A stretch of DNA of 64,000 bases from Coniferiporia sulphurascens (Eukaryota > Basidiomycota > Agaricomycetes > Hymenochaetales > Hymenochaetaceae): NCBI GenBank assembly GCA_002794785.1, contig NBBA01000023.1, forward strand, positions 372,001 through 436,000, in the 5' to 3' direction. Below are positions 47,267-57,862 of the stretch, one piece after another (the first letter of the stretch is position 1; each line of letters opens with the position of its first letter). A program made the position numbers and the translations under genes. The notes below the pieces were generated by a model. It saw nothing but the letters and a program-made list of their open reading frames with translations. It searched no databases and was not told the origin of the DNA.

Positions 47267-47856
47267 TCAGAATTTAAGGGCTGGTGCAGGAAGGGAATTG
47301 GCAGGGAAAAACGTAGCCACTGGAGCCTATCGGGTATTGTTATAATCATTAATGGGGCTTAGAAAATAACGATCTTGTTGGTGCTTACCTCTATCAAATC
47401 GAGGCTCATAACCTCCTTGTAAAGGTCATTCGCTTCACTATGTCTATTTGTATAAAGATAAAGATTGGCAGTTCAACAAATGGGACCATTTTAGTGACAT
47501 GGGATGATTATAATTGAGCTTACTCTTTCAGGGCTTCGGCATTCGTATATCTACAGACCCTTGTAAGTTGAGGCTCCGCAATACGTTTATAAAGTCTTAC
47601 TCCTCCCAGATGGCGAAGACGTCGCCATATCTCACAATATCATAGCGCAAAGTTCCGGGTTCGACGTCGGAGTTCGCGCGTGCTTTGAGATTTGCCATCC
47701 ACTGAACAAGCTCGTCGGCCTTTCCGGGCTTCGCTTTGACCTTGGAGCGGACGGAATTTAGCCTGTATGTTTACTGGATTGGAACGGTTTATCACTCACC
47801 GATACGAATATAACAAATGGCTCGAGAGGATTTAAAGCTTCGAGCGAAGTTGCCAT
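47267..47856 (-). CDS. ABM-fold protein C
   Basis: Exon 1 is 47856-47800 (MATSLEALNPLEPFVIFVS). Exon 2 reads KAKPGKADELVQWMANLKAR, SDVEPGTLRYDIVRYGDVF and AIWE. Exon 3 is YTNAEALK, exon 4 HSEANDLYKEVMSLDLIE and exon 5 APVATFFPANSLPAPALKF, TGA at 47,269-47,267. All splice phases match B and D. About 118 residues, the usual size for a single ABM domain. The region upstream (47,860-48,300) matches the region upstream of gene D (52,900-54,080). Confidence 0.8.
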
Positions 47857-48289
47857 GATTGTCGAGCGTGTGTATGAGGTACGGAAGAAGAGATTTGAAT
47901 CGCAAGTTGAGTTTAGTGACTATCCCGGTCCATGCATATTTATACGTTTGGAAGCTGATACTTTAGTCATGCGAGTTTTGAGTTTATAAGCGCCATTCAC
48001 GTCTGACGCAATTCTGTGTTACGAGTATGCACCGTCGGGCTTGTTTTCATTAGCTCTCGCCTACCAAACTGAAGCGAATGATGCAGTATGGTCTTCTAAG
48101 CCCACGTATGCCCGTAGTGAAAGTCGAATACACAATAGGAATTTTGCTTTTTTCTCACGTAGAGTCGAGTCATGCCCGTTCGAGATACGCCGTGTTCACG
48201 CCGTGGCACGGGAAAAGGAGAAAGGTGGACTTTGAGAACAAGTTGAGCGACGACAAATAAACAAGGGATACATGTAAGTCGGACCCCAT

Positions 48290-48860
48290 GGAGTCTGTCA
48301 AGATACATCCTAGAGATCTTGGCGACCGTGTTAGGCGATGTGTATGCTATATAGGTCCAAGGAAGGCCCACGGGGGGAGATCGATGTGTATTGGTAACGA
48401 ACGGCAATAGTGGGTTCCGTGAGTCGCACGAACTTAAGCACCTCTAATAATTGCTTGTGCAGAAATGTCGGGACCTAATAGAGAGATATGACTATGGTAA
48501 GTTACCGAGCGTAACCGATTATAAGGACGTACAGACTTTCCGGGATCGTATGCACGTAGTCGAGCGGAAATAACTTGAATGCGTTCGCTGCGTCCTCGGC
48601 CGATGTCTGCGTACTCACGCAGGAGAAGGTGGAAGTTATCGATGTAACTCAGATGATTTTCATGTGCGATCTGTGCGGCGTACGGCACGAAAACGGGCGA
48701 AGCAGTGATGTCGTGGGATTGTCCGAGTCTGGCCGCGTATGCGACGAAGTGACGATATTTGTGTGCTTCGCTTTGAGTGCCAATACTAGTGCACTGCAGT
48801 CACCGCCGCGTCCTGCCAGTGCATGTACGTTTAAAATCGACACCATCAGTGTTCCGGTCT
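48290..48860 (-). pseudogene. 3' half of a GDSL/rhamnogalacturonan acetylesterase-like gene, decayed
   Basis: Aligns with the 3' exons of the intact gene at 54092-55114: ALKAKHTNIVTSS, then after a frame change PYAAQIAHENHLSYIDNF, LLLREYADIG, and the last-exon block PDISAQAIIRGA. Near 48,800 a small insertion splits the conserved MQDAVTALKAK block. The catalytic 5' half (GDST motif) is absent; unrelated sequence begins near 48,860. It is the decayed member of the duplicated ABM-GDSL module. Confidence 0.75.
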
Positions 48861-48864
48861 CACT

Positions 48865-50020
48865 TTTTTTAGCACAATGTACCTTGCGTAAGTTCCCGAT
48901 ACCTTTATTAGGTAGAGGGTTCTAGCCCTTCCGGCCTTGCCGACCCTGGCATCCTTATTTTTTACCCTTTTTGTTCTTGTTCTTAAACGTAATCCCCTAA
49001 TCCTTTTTTGTCTACTTACCTCATCCCTTACATTCCGTTCTTTCCCTTTTACACTTTCCTTGTCATTTCTCTTACGTTCACTCCTTCTTTTTTACTCATG
49101 TCTTTTATGTTATGCTTACCTTTCCAGTCGTCTACGATCTGGTTCCTTCCCCACCTAATTGAGTCCTTCTTGGACTCTCACGACTTCTATCTCACCTCCG
49201 AGTACATTTTTTGGCAGGACATTTGTGGTTACTACGGCGGCGAGCTCTCTCCAGAACGTGTCAAGTTCGTCACGGCTCAATTCGTCGCGATCATCGAGCA
49301 TGCATTGGATGAGGCGGATGCGTGCGAACTGAAGTGGATGAGGGATTCGACGCTGCCGGGGTAGGCGTCCTTCATCCAACCCGTCGCGAAGCTCCTCCCC
49401 TGACGACCCGGACCCTAACGCAACAAAAACATCTAAGATTTCCGTGGTTTCCTTTAATAACATTTTCTAAGGAGTATAATGGACGACGAGGAAGTGGGAG
49501 CTCCGGTACCAACTTATAGGCCGATCCGCGGATCCGCTCATCATCGCGTCATAGCCTGCAACTAATGATCAGCACGAGTCCTTTTTCCTTTGGCCACCAC
49601 TACTGCCACCACTATTTGGACTGTCAATGAACAAAAAATCTCTGGTTTTAAACGCTGTGGCTCTGCGGTTGAGTGAGAAAGATGCGACCGCGCACAGAGT
49701 CGTTCCAGACCCATGTTTACTTCCGGAACCGCCACCAAAAAAATCAGTCTGAACTACGATAGCCGCCTTTTCCAGTCTTGTTATGATCTCATATGTCCTA
49801 TTCGCTTTTTCCAGGCGTGTTTCATTTATTTCCATTCCAGAACAGCCCACAACAGGCGCGAAAGGACTTAGATTCCTGTCCGGACCTCTCGAAGCTCCAG
49901 CAGCCTTTTGATTGCTACCCCCATCATCACGCCTTCGTGCAACCAGCATCTGTCCTCAGCTACGCCCACCTCTTCTCTCCTCCTCCCCCCCTCTCTCTTG
50001 CTCTCTCCTCGTCCAGGATC
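48865..50020. other. No gene supported
   Basis: Pyrimidine-rich DNA (TTCTT/CCTT runs 48,950-49,130). A 118-codon plus-strand frame (49,008-49,364) ends with a stretch of protein-like composition (YYGGELSPERVKFVTAQFVA) but has no recognised family. A 126-codon minus-strand frame (49,949-49,569, with EINETRLEKANRTYEIITRL) is likewise unassigned. Confidence 0.4.
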
Positions 50021-51360
50021 TCGCAAGACGCTACTTGGGCGTGCGACGGACGTCAGGCCTGGCGGGGGAGTACAGGGAAGGTGCCTCTTCTCTGCGCTTC
50101 CTCGTCTGCGTCGCGGCGTGGAGGATCTGGGCGGAGTTACGCAGACGAGTGCTTTCCCTTCATTCCATCTTTTGTGCATTTGCTTCTACTCCCACAGAAT
50201 CTAGTTCGCGAGACGCTGGGGCGTGCGACGGACGCGACGACGATGGCGAGGATTCTCAGGGAGGCTGGCCACCTCCTTGTGTCTCCGCAGCTTGAGTCTG
50301 AGCGTGAGGGAAGGGACTGAGACATTTTGGCGAGCCTCATACATTTCGTCGCGTTTACCCGCTCGCTTGATCCTCCCCCAGATCCTATTAGAACGACGTC
50401 GGAGTAAGATGTGGTTCCCGGGCGAGCGACATGTGCCGGTACTAGTGGGGGAGGCTGGGGAAGGTGCCTCTTCTCTGGTTTTCCCTATCGGTACCGTGTC
50501 ATGTCGCGTCGCGCCATGGAAGGGGCGAGGCGGGGAGATTCTGATCCAGACAAGTCCAAATATTCTCATATCCATTTTTTTCTCCGCTTCGCTCCTTTCT
50601 CACACGCTGCGTTTCGTCTCAGGCTGTTTGTCTTGCAGGACAGGTCAGACAGCCGCGAGACGCCAATGGGCGTGCGACGGACGCTACGGCAATGGCGACG
50701 AGACCCGGAGAGGCTGGCCACCTCTTCGAGTCCCTGAAACTTGAGTCTGAGCGTGAGGGATCGGGCTGAGACAGTCCTAGCGAGTCGTTTCTTTTCGTCA
50801 CACCAGCACGCTCACTTGGTCTTTTCTCGCTCAGCACTTGGGTAAGCAGAAATCATTGGATTAAAGATCACGGGACGTCTCCCAGGAGAGCGGCGAGCGT
50901 CCGAGTAAACGGGGGAGGACGGGAAGGTGCCTCTTCTCCTGACTTCCCCGTTTGCTCGCGACGTGTCGCGATGCTGGAGTTTGGCCCGTGTCTTGGACCC
51001 CAAAGCCCTTTTCATTTTTTCTTCTGTCCTGAAAATTTTAGTTCGGACTGATACTTCGCCAGTCAGGTTCTTTCTCGCGAGACGCTTTGGCGTGCGACGG
51101 ACGTGATGACGAGGGCAAGGGGAACGCAGGAGGCTGGCCACCTCCTGCGCTCCCTGCAGCCCTGAGTCAAAGCGTGATGGAATGGTGTTGCTTGTTACGA
51201 TGAGTTCTCTTTTTCGTTCACACCTATTCGCTCTCTTGCTTGTCCTCTTCATTTTCAGATTCCTTTTATGGCGGAATGGATCTACAGTCGGAGGACTCGT
51301 TGGACGGGAGGCAGGATACAAAGGCGATAGCACCGGGGGACCAAGGAGGCTGGCCACCTT
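50021..51360. repeat. Tandem array, period about 0.42-0.44 kb
   Basis: Block M1 (GCGTGCGACGGACG, preceded by GCGAGACGC) occurs at about 50,039, 50,219, 50,668 and 51,090. M3 (GAGGCTGGCCACCTC) occurs at 50,260, 50,712, 51,130 and 51,345. M4 (TTGAGTCTGAGCGTGAGGGA or similar) occurs at 50,293, 50,742 and 51,163. M2 (GGGAAGGTGCCTCTTCTC) occurs at 50,076, 50,458 and 50,922. The order M1-M3-M4-M2 repeats, giving units near 50,206-50,649, 50,650-51,071 and 51,072 to about 51,360, with a partial unit at the left. GC-rich; frames on both strands stay open for long stretches but no protein family was recognised. Confidence 0.75.
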
Positions 51361-51825
51361 CTCGGCTCTTCGGCGCTGGGCCCCGAGTGTGGAGAGGGCG
51401 AGCGCACCGGCGACGGCTGACGAGTTGTGGAGGCCGGCCACCACCACGACTTTGACGCTTGGCCTTCTGCGTCTCCAAGACCTTCTTCAGCAACATACGT
51501 GCATGTGTTCCCATCGGGACCATCGTAGTGAGGGGCGGGATGCGGGGAACGGGGAACGGGGCGGATGGGAAGCCGAGGGGGAGGGAAAACCCTCCCGTGA
51601 GTTCTTTATTATTCACCCACTGAGACAGGCGACTAACATTTTCCTTTTCCACTCTTCCTCTTTTCTATATCGTTGTGTCTTCGCTACTCGACATATTCCG
51701 ACGGCCGTACGCGGACCCCCCCCGGAGTCATGTGCGCGGTTCGGGCTTAACATAATCCTTTCCCATCCATGTACATCCTCCTTATCTTTACAACTTTCCT
51801 CTTGATATAGTCCTCACTTTATGAT
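51361..51825. other. No gene supported
   Basis: G-rich (GGGGAACGGGGAACGGGG near 51,541) then pyrimidine-rich DNA between the tandem array and the duplicated module. Confidence 0.45.
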
Positions 51826-52250
51826 AAATCATATCAAAGAGAGGATTGGGGCCAGGGAAGTCTTTGGAAGGAAGTCTGCAGAGTAATAATTACTACGGGA
51901 GGCTGTTCAACAGTGTCACGACGGCGTTTTAGCACTAGGGGAATTGATAGGTCAACAGAGTTAAGGACAGGTACTACTCACCTTCTTTAACTTGAAGCCA
52001 AACCTCCCAGAGATCGCATTCGGATAACCCGAAGTTCCCTGGTAGTCTCGGTAAACACCGCATTCTCAGTTGCCTTGTCCTGACCGTCTCAATGTGGTTA
52101 TTAGCTCGCAACAATATGAGCGACTCGGATGTATAGCTTCACGAGTCGGTCCGAAACATTCCTCATCTTCCCTCACTGGTATCAGCACCGTGTTATTTCT
52201 AAGCTGCCTTACAATAGACATATCATCCCGAGACACATTACATTATTCTG
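51826..52250. repeat. Duplicated spacer segment, copy 2 (partner 45730-46130)
   Basis: See the partner entry. On the minus strand about 52,060-51,985 it reads CGVYRDYQGTSGYPNAISG and FGFKLKK, then a GTGAGT donor. A second exon (about 51,905-51,840) would end WPQSSL and a stop. This may be the 3' end of a small gene whose 5' exons were not found. Confidence 0.5.
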
Positions 52251-52303
52251 CAGAACTCTGGTGATACGCAATATCCAGCAACTGACGTACTCGTTCCACC
52301 AAA

Positions 52304-52897
52304 TCAAAATTTAAGAGTCGGTGCGGGAACGGAATTGGCGGGGAAAAAGGTGAGTTGTATAGTCTATCGGATATTATTATAATCGTTAGTGGCACTTAGC
52401 AAATTACAGCGATCTCGTGGGTACTTACCTCCAACAGACCGAGGCCCATAACCTCCTTGTAAAGTTCATTCTTCTCGTTATGACTATTCGTATGAAGATA
52501 AGGTTCGTAGTTTTAACAAATAGGACCATCATGGGTTAATTGTTGAGCTCACTCTTTCAGGGCTTCGGCATTCGCGTATCTACAGATCCCTTGTAAGCTG
52601 AGGCTCCGCAATAAATTTATAGTAAAATCTTACTCCTCCCAGATAGCAAAATTGTCCCCATATCTCACAATGTCAAACTGCAAGGTCCCGGGTTCGATGT
52701 CGGAGTTCGCGCGAGCTTTGAGGTTTGCCATCCCCTGAGCAAGTTCGTCAGCCTTTCCGGGCTTCGCTTTGGCCTTGGGGCGGACAGAGATTAGAAATTG
52801 AGCTTGTATATTTATTGGAGTGAGATAGTTTAGCACTCACTGACACGACCATAACGAATGGCTTGAGAGGATTCAGATCTTCGAGCGAAGTTGCCAT
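52304..52897 (-). CDS. ABM-fold protein D
   Basis: Exon 1 is 52897-52841 (MATSLEDLNPLKPFVMVVS). Exon 2, from 52,773, reads AKAKPGKADELAQGMANLKA, SDIEPGTLQFDIVRYGDNF and AIWE. Exon 3 is EYANAEALK, exon 4 HNEKNELYKEVMGLGLLE and exon 5 TIQLTFFPANSVPAPTLKF with TGA at 52,306-52,304. The single ABM domain is complete. It is most similar to gene C, and its upstream region also matches that of C, so C and D are the paired copies of the larger duplication. Its promoter side is now separated from the GDSL gene by a foldback element. Confidence 0.82.
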
Positions 52898-53220
52898 GAT
52901 TGTCGACTTGGAGAGTGTAACTGTGAAGTACGGAGGGAAAGACTTGGATCGCAAGTTGAGTTTAGTGACTCTCGGTCCATGCATACTTATACGTTTGGAA
53001 ACTGGTACTTATGTCATGCAAGCTCTGAGTTTATAAGCGTTATCAACGTCTGACGCATCTCTGTGCTATACAGTGAGTATGCACCATCCTACTTTTAAGT
53101 TTCAATAGCTCTCGCCCACCAAGGTGATGTGAATAACTCGGATGCACGGATGGTCTTCCACCCCCGCGTATCCCCGTAGTGAACCGTATTATAAACTTCA
53201 TTATAGAGGAAGGACGTTGC

Positions 53221-53706
53221 TTTATTACAGATGTTTTCATTATTATGCCGAATCGTACGCGCGTTCGAGTCCGCGCCAAGCGCGAACTTTTCCGTGTGCC
53301 GCTATCGGCAACTCTCGGCACACCGGCTGATGGCAGTTCACCAATGATCACATTTTATTACATCGCTAAGAAGAGAGTGAGCTTTGTGTTAGGGACAATG
53401 ATCATGCCTTTGTACAAGTCCAAATGCTTGTAAAAATGGACTTTAAAGCCAGAAAAGTCCAGGCCTCCATCTTATACCATATTGTATCCATTATTCAAGA
53501 GATCTACCAAGCCATTGACGTACAAAAATTACTTCTTGTCTTTGACATAAGCAACCACTCTACTTATTTCACTTATGCATTGTAATCAGAGATCATATGT
53601 AGTCTGCCATCAGCCACAGTGCCGAGAGTGCTAGTTGCCGCCAACGACACTTGGCGCAAACTTGAACGCGTGTGCGATTCGGCATAATAATGAAAACAGC
53701 TGTAAA
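53221..53706. mobile_element. Foldback/MITE-like element with ~115-bp inverted repeats
   Basis: The left arm (about 53,221-53,340) and the reverse complement of the right arm (about 53,595-53,706) share TGTTTTCATTATTATGCCG, GCGTTC, GCGCCAAG, CTCTCGGCAC and GGCTGATGGCAG in order. The ~255-bp middle is AT-rich and non-coding. It sits between the upstream region of ABM gene D and the GDSL gene. The other copy of the module (near 48,130) lacks it, so it inserted after the duplication. Exact ends and target duplication could not be fixed. Confidence 0.7.
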
Positions 53707-54091
53707 CTTTCTAATGAACTTGTATAGTCTTGTAATCCTTCCGGCGTGACCTCGGTTACAACATGACACATCCCCGAGAGGATTGAATAATCTCACTAAG
53801 GGATCAGCACTGCATATCAGGAACGCTGATTAATACGGAATACCGGCAATTAATCAGAGTCCCGCCAGCGACGCTTTGACTTTTTATTTTCTAGCTAACT
53901 TCAAGCTCCCGCGCCGTTACTCTCAGTTAACTACTAGCCGTTACTAGCGGAATTATTTCATTGTGAGGAAGAAAGAAAAGTGAACTTTGGGAACAGACTG
54001 AGCGACGACAAACAAATAAGGGATACACGTATATTAGTACCTATGGAACCTGTCAAGATAAATCCTAGAGGCAAGCATCTTGGTGACCGTG

Positions 54092-55114
54092 TCAGGTGAT
54101 TTGTGTCGTATAAAGGTTCGGGGAAGGCTTACTGGGGGAGACCGACGTATTGGTAACGAACGGCAACAGTGGGTTCCGTGAGTCACACAAAACACCTCTT
54201 ATTATTGCTTGAGCAGCAATGTCGGCACCTAATAGAAATATAACACTGTAGTAAGTTACTGAGCGTAGCCGACAAGGGTATACAGACCTTCGGGGCTCGT
54301 ATGCACATAGTCGAGAGGAAATAATGCATTCGTCGCATTTTCGCCGATGTCTGCGTACTCACTCAGGAGGAGGTCGAAGTGGTCGATGTAACTCAGATGA
54401 TTTTCACGTGCGATCTGTGCGGCGTATGGCACGAAAATGGGAGACGTAGTGATGTTGTAGGGATTATCGGGTGTCTGCGACGAAATGACGACATTTGTGT
54501 GCTTTGCTTTGAGTGCGGTCACCGCGTCTTGCATGTACCTTAAAGATCAGTGATTAGTGATTCGACTCCTCCACTCTTTTTTGCTTAACTTACCTCGTGT
54601 AGGTGTATACTATCGTCCCGTTGCTGACAGGCTGGTGTGGGAAGCTTAAATCTTAAGAGTAAAGTTAAATGCATACACATTGCAAGTAGTCGTCAGTCCG
54701 GAGCCGGGACAATCGCCCGTAGTGAGATTGTCGGCGAGGGACCTATTATCATTATGCCCAAACTCTATAATGACAATATCGCGTGGCGTAACGGCATCAA
54801 TAATTTCCGCGACTGGAATAGACCGTTTTAGCACCATGCATCTTGAAATGGCGAGGCAAAGAAGACGTACAATACCCCTGCTCGGTGTACGTTCGCGTAG
54901 TTGCCCCGGCGACCGCATTGTTCACCACAGGAATGCTGAGGTACGCTCCGATTTTTTCTCCCCAGCCCAGCAGCAGAGGCGAGCCATCATCTGCTGCCGC
55001 AGTTGAGTCTCCCGCTATGTACAGCGTCGGTGGAGGATGCGAAGCCGTCACTAAGCCAGTCAATAGAGCCGCGAAGATACTCGCAAGAGTGATTGTAGTC
55101 TGAGCGTGTAGCAT
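54092..55114 (-). CDS. Secreted GDSL/SGNH hydrolase, rhamnogalacturonan acetylesterase-like
   Basis: The signal peptide is LASIFAALLTGLVTA. Block I is LYIAGDSTAA with the nucleophile Ser; block II is VNNAVAGATTRT; block III is VVIEFGHND-like (DIVIIEFGHNDNRSLADNL); then PVSNGTIVYTYTRYMQDAV, TNVVISSQTPDN and the catalytic Asp/His block LDYVHTSPEG. Exons: from 55,114 to about 55,065-54,890 (donor near the TTRTYT codons uncertain), about 54,840-54,680, 54,630-54,590, 54,540-54,290 and a last exon ending in TGA at 54,094-54,092. The family removes acetyl groups from rhamnogalacturonan I in plant cell walls, which fits a plant-associated fungus. The only doubtful junction is the first intron. Confidence 0.85.
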
Positions 55115-55904
55115 TCCGAGCTGTTAAAATCCCTTTTCCAGTTTGACCCGCGGTGTCCAGCATCTCTTTTGATTATATATATTACCCAGTTCCAAGTTAG
55201 CGTCCACATGGGGCGCGGCCCGGACCTGTCCTGGGTTCTGAGAGCTCGTGATGGAGAATTGACAGCAGAGAAATCAATTCAGTACTCGCAAGTTCATCGT
55301 GAGCATAGAAGACCAATTAATCAATCCGTTCAGAGTTATTCGATTGAGACCTTGTCAATAAAGAGGCCACTGTCCACCTATGACTTTTCTAGAGGATAGA
55401 ATAGGAATCGGTACGCGACCGCTGGCGATTTCGTCTCCGTAGGAGTAGTCGAAGAAACATACAAGACAAGAGGAGAGAACACCCGAAGCTAGAGATTCCT
55501 CCGGGCCAAAGTTCTTTCGAAGTCCGAGGGGTCTTGTGAGCTTCAACGCCAAGTCCTGCGGGCCGCAGCCTTAAAGGGCCTTAATAGAAGGAACTGTATA
55601 TAGCAATCACGTGTTTAAGAGTCTATCCGAGTGATCTAGATCAGGCGCAATGGTCGTAATGCTTGTGTCCTTACACGTCATGGGAGAACCCGGTCCCTAT
55701 CAGCATCACGAAAGGAGGTCTTTCACAAAGCACCATTCGAACATATTCGGTCATATGTACCACCGGGCATTTGGACTTCCGGAAGATCTTGTAAAATTTC
55801 GTGCCAGTGCCAAAGTTATCGAGAAACTCGATGTTCGCATCATTCACTCTGTATCTACTTCCCTCTTCCTTTATACAAGGTAGGAAGCGTACTCGGCCTT
55901 TGGT
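55115..55904. other. No gene supported
   Basis: Promoter side of the GDSL gene and 3' side of the hydrophobin. A 77-codon plus-strand frame (55,650-55,883) has no recognised feature. Confidence 0.45.
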
Positions 55905-56619
55905 TTATGATTTCAAAAGAGACCCCACTGGCTGACAGCCCACGCCAATGTTTTCGTTCTGTATATAAACCGGGAGGCGAGCGGCAATCAGTCGTCGGGT
56001 TCCCAGGGAGAACAAAGAAAGGCCGCTTACCGGGATGACGGAACTACAGCAGAGCACCGAGTTGGCGCATGCGAGCCCCAGAAGCTAGAGGGTTTTCGAG
56101 TACATTGGGAAGAAAAAGGGGTAGCGCGATAGTAGGGGATTTCAGTCGGTAATAAGCAGTATGAACGAAGAAGCAAAACAGTCTGCGTACGGTGGGTTGA
56201 CAGTCGAGCGCAATTATGGTGTCAAGCGGCGGAAGGGGAATGCCTAAGGCTTCGAAGATCGGTTCGAGCAAGTCAAAAACGACGACGAGCTTCAATATGT
56301 GCGGTAATTACGGAGTGTACAAGGAAAGCAAAAGGAGTTAATCGCGTTTGCGGGAAGACATCGGAGGAACGTTTCGTACCGGCTCTATTTCTTGGCAGCA
56401 TTGGACGGGCACTAAGGGGTTATCGAGGACGCATTGGACGGCCGGAATTCCCGTTTGGGGGCCCCGTGGGACGAGCTCAACATCAACCGTCGCGGAAGGA
56501 GAGATATCGGTATCAGGATCGCTATCTGAGACAAACGCCCCTAGTGTCAAGGTGGTGAGACCAAGGATGACCGACAGGATGTACAAGTTGAAGACTTTGC
56601 AGCTGAGGAAGGCGACCAT
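55905..56619 (-). CDS. Class I hydrophobin-like protein (148 aa, four exons)
   Basis: Exons 56619-56380, 56289-56191, 56084-56031 and 55958-55905 join in frame. Signal peptide (YILSVILGLTTLTLGA), then an acidic Asp/Ser-rich stretch, then the eight-cysteine pattern: AVQC, VQCCQ, LDCQP, LACANS, LCCSS, GVGCQPV. The order C...CC...C...C...CC...C and hydrophobic spacing (LLEPIFEALGIPLPPLDTII) are those of hydrophobins, secreted amphipathic proteins that coat hyphae and fruit bodies. The acidic pre-domain region is longer than usual, and the loop between Cys4 and Cys5 is short. No defect seen. Confidence 0.88.
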
Positions 56620-57862
56620 GGTCGTTCGACGAGGACGGCTGGATGACTAGCGCTGCTGCTTCACCGAGACAGTAGGCATTTTATACGACGCGGTCCAGCG
56701 TGCGAAGTGAATAGGCGTTCGAGAAGCAGCGGTGATGGTGTCGAGCTGGTCGACGATCCCCCACATCAGGCGCGGTACGGAGAAATTCATTGACAGATAC
56801 GGAGAGATCTAGCATTGTGTTCACGCTTGTGTGAGCCAAGAAGATTAAAGCACCAGTTCCGAAGCCTTTTCAAAGGCTAACTGAGTAGAGTCCGTAGTTC
56901 CCGGTTTCCGGTAAGCCTTACCGGTGCGTCTGAATCGACCCCTGTGCTCCGTAATCAACAGCACTGTCTCAGAGGAGCATAATCCAGGAGTAAAAGTGTC
57001 TAGAGACGACGAGCATCCCCCGGCCCAATGCACCCCTTGGCGACGCCACTCAGGCAGAAAAAGGAGCAGATTGTTCGTTTGACATTGACAAGCACGAGGG
57101 TTCGGGGATTGCATTCGCTCTTGATCATGGGACTGCCGACCATCGTATTCCAGCCCACTCAACGACACGGGCCAGGGGTATGACCAAACTGAGATCCGGT
57201 GTTTGAGAGGACGGCGTCGAGCTGAGTAGAGTCGATTATTTGTATCCATCCCGTTACATAACGAGAAAATGGCATAGGGTAAAACCGTGGGAAACCAGTA
57301 ACGGGATCCGGCATCCTTAAAGGGGGGTTAAGCGATGGAGTTAAGAAGGACTTGTCTTCATTTATGCGGGGTATACCGTAGCGCTATGCGCTGTTACTTA
57401 TTCATTTTGCATCAAGATCGGTGATTTGGGCTGTGTGGGGACAGTGGGGTGCGGAGATGGAAGGGTCAGACACAGACGGAACAAGGTGGACGTAACGCTT
57501 GGTCGTGGACGGAGGCCCGCATTTCAAAGTTTAAGATAAATTTGGAACGACCGCTTACCGAACGCACGCTTCAGCTGAACGATGAGTGCGATGAAAACGC
57601 AAATAAAATAGGAAAAAAAGGATGAAAATGAACGATAGAGTGTGGCGCAGCCGAGTCTCGCGGTAATTTACGGGATATGATTCGTTTGTTGGAGGACAGG
57701 CGGCGCGACAATAATCACGTGGGAATGGCCTAGCCCGGGGATGCCGACTGTCCCGTGATTCCCTCCCCGCCTTCCGGATCTGTCTTAAACGCCATCGTCT
57801 CCGCAACAAACATCCCGACACCTCTCTTGTCGTCCTACTCCCATCATCTTACTCTCATCCAA
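56620..57862. other. No gene supported; divergent promoter region
   Basis: Between the hydrophobin start (minus) and the fumarate reductase start (plus). A 134-codon minus-strand frame (57,249-56,845) has a mixed composition and no family support. Confidence 0.5.

Noticed and set aside
49868..51652. Long frames on both strands across the tandem array
   Set aside because: Open because of GC-rich repeats; mutually overlapping and without family support.
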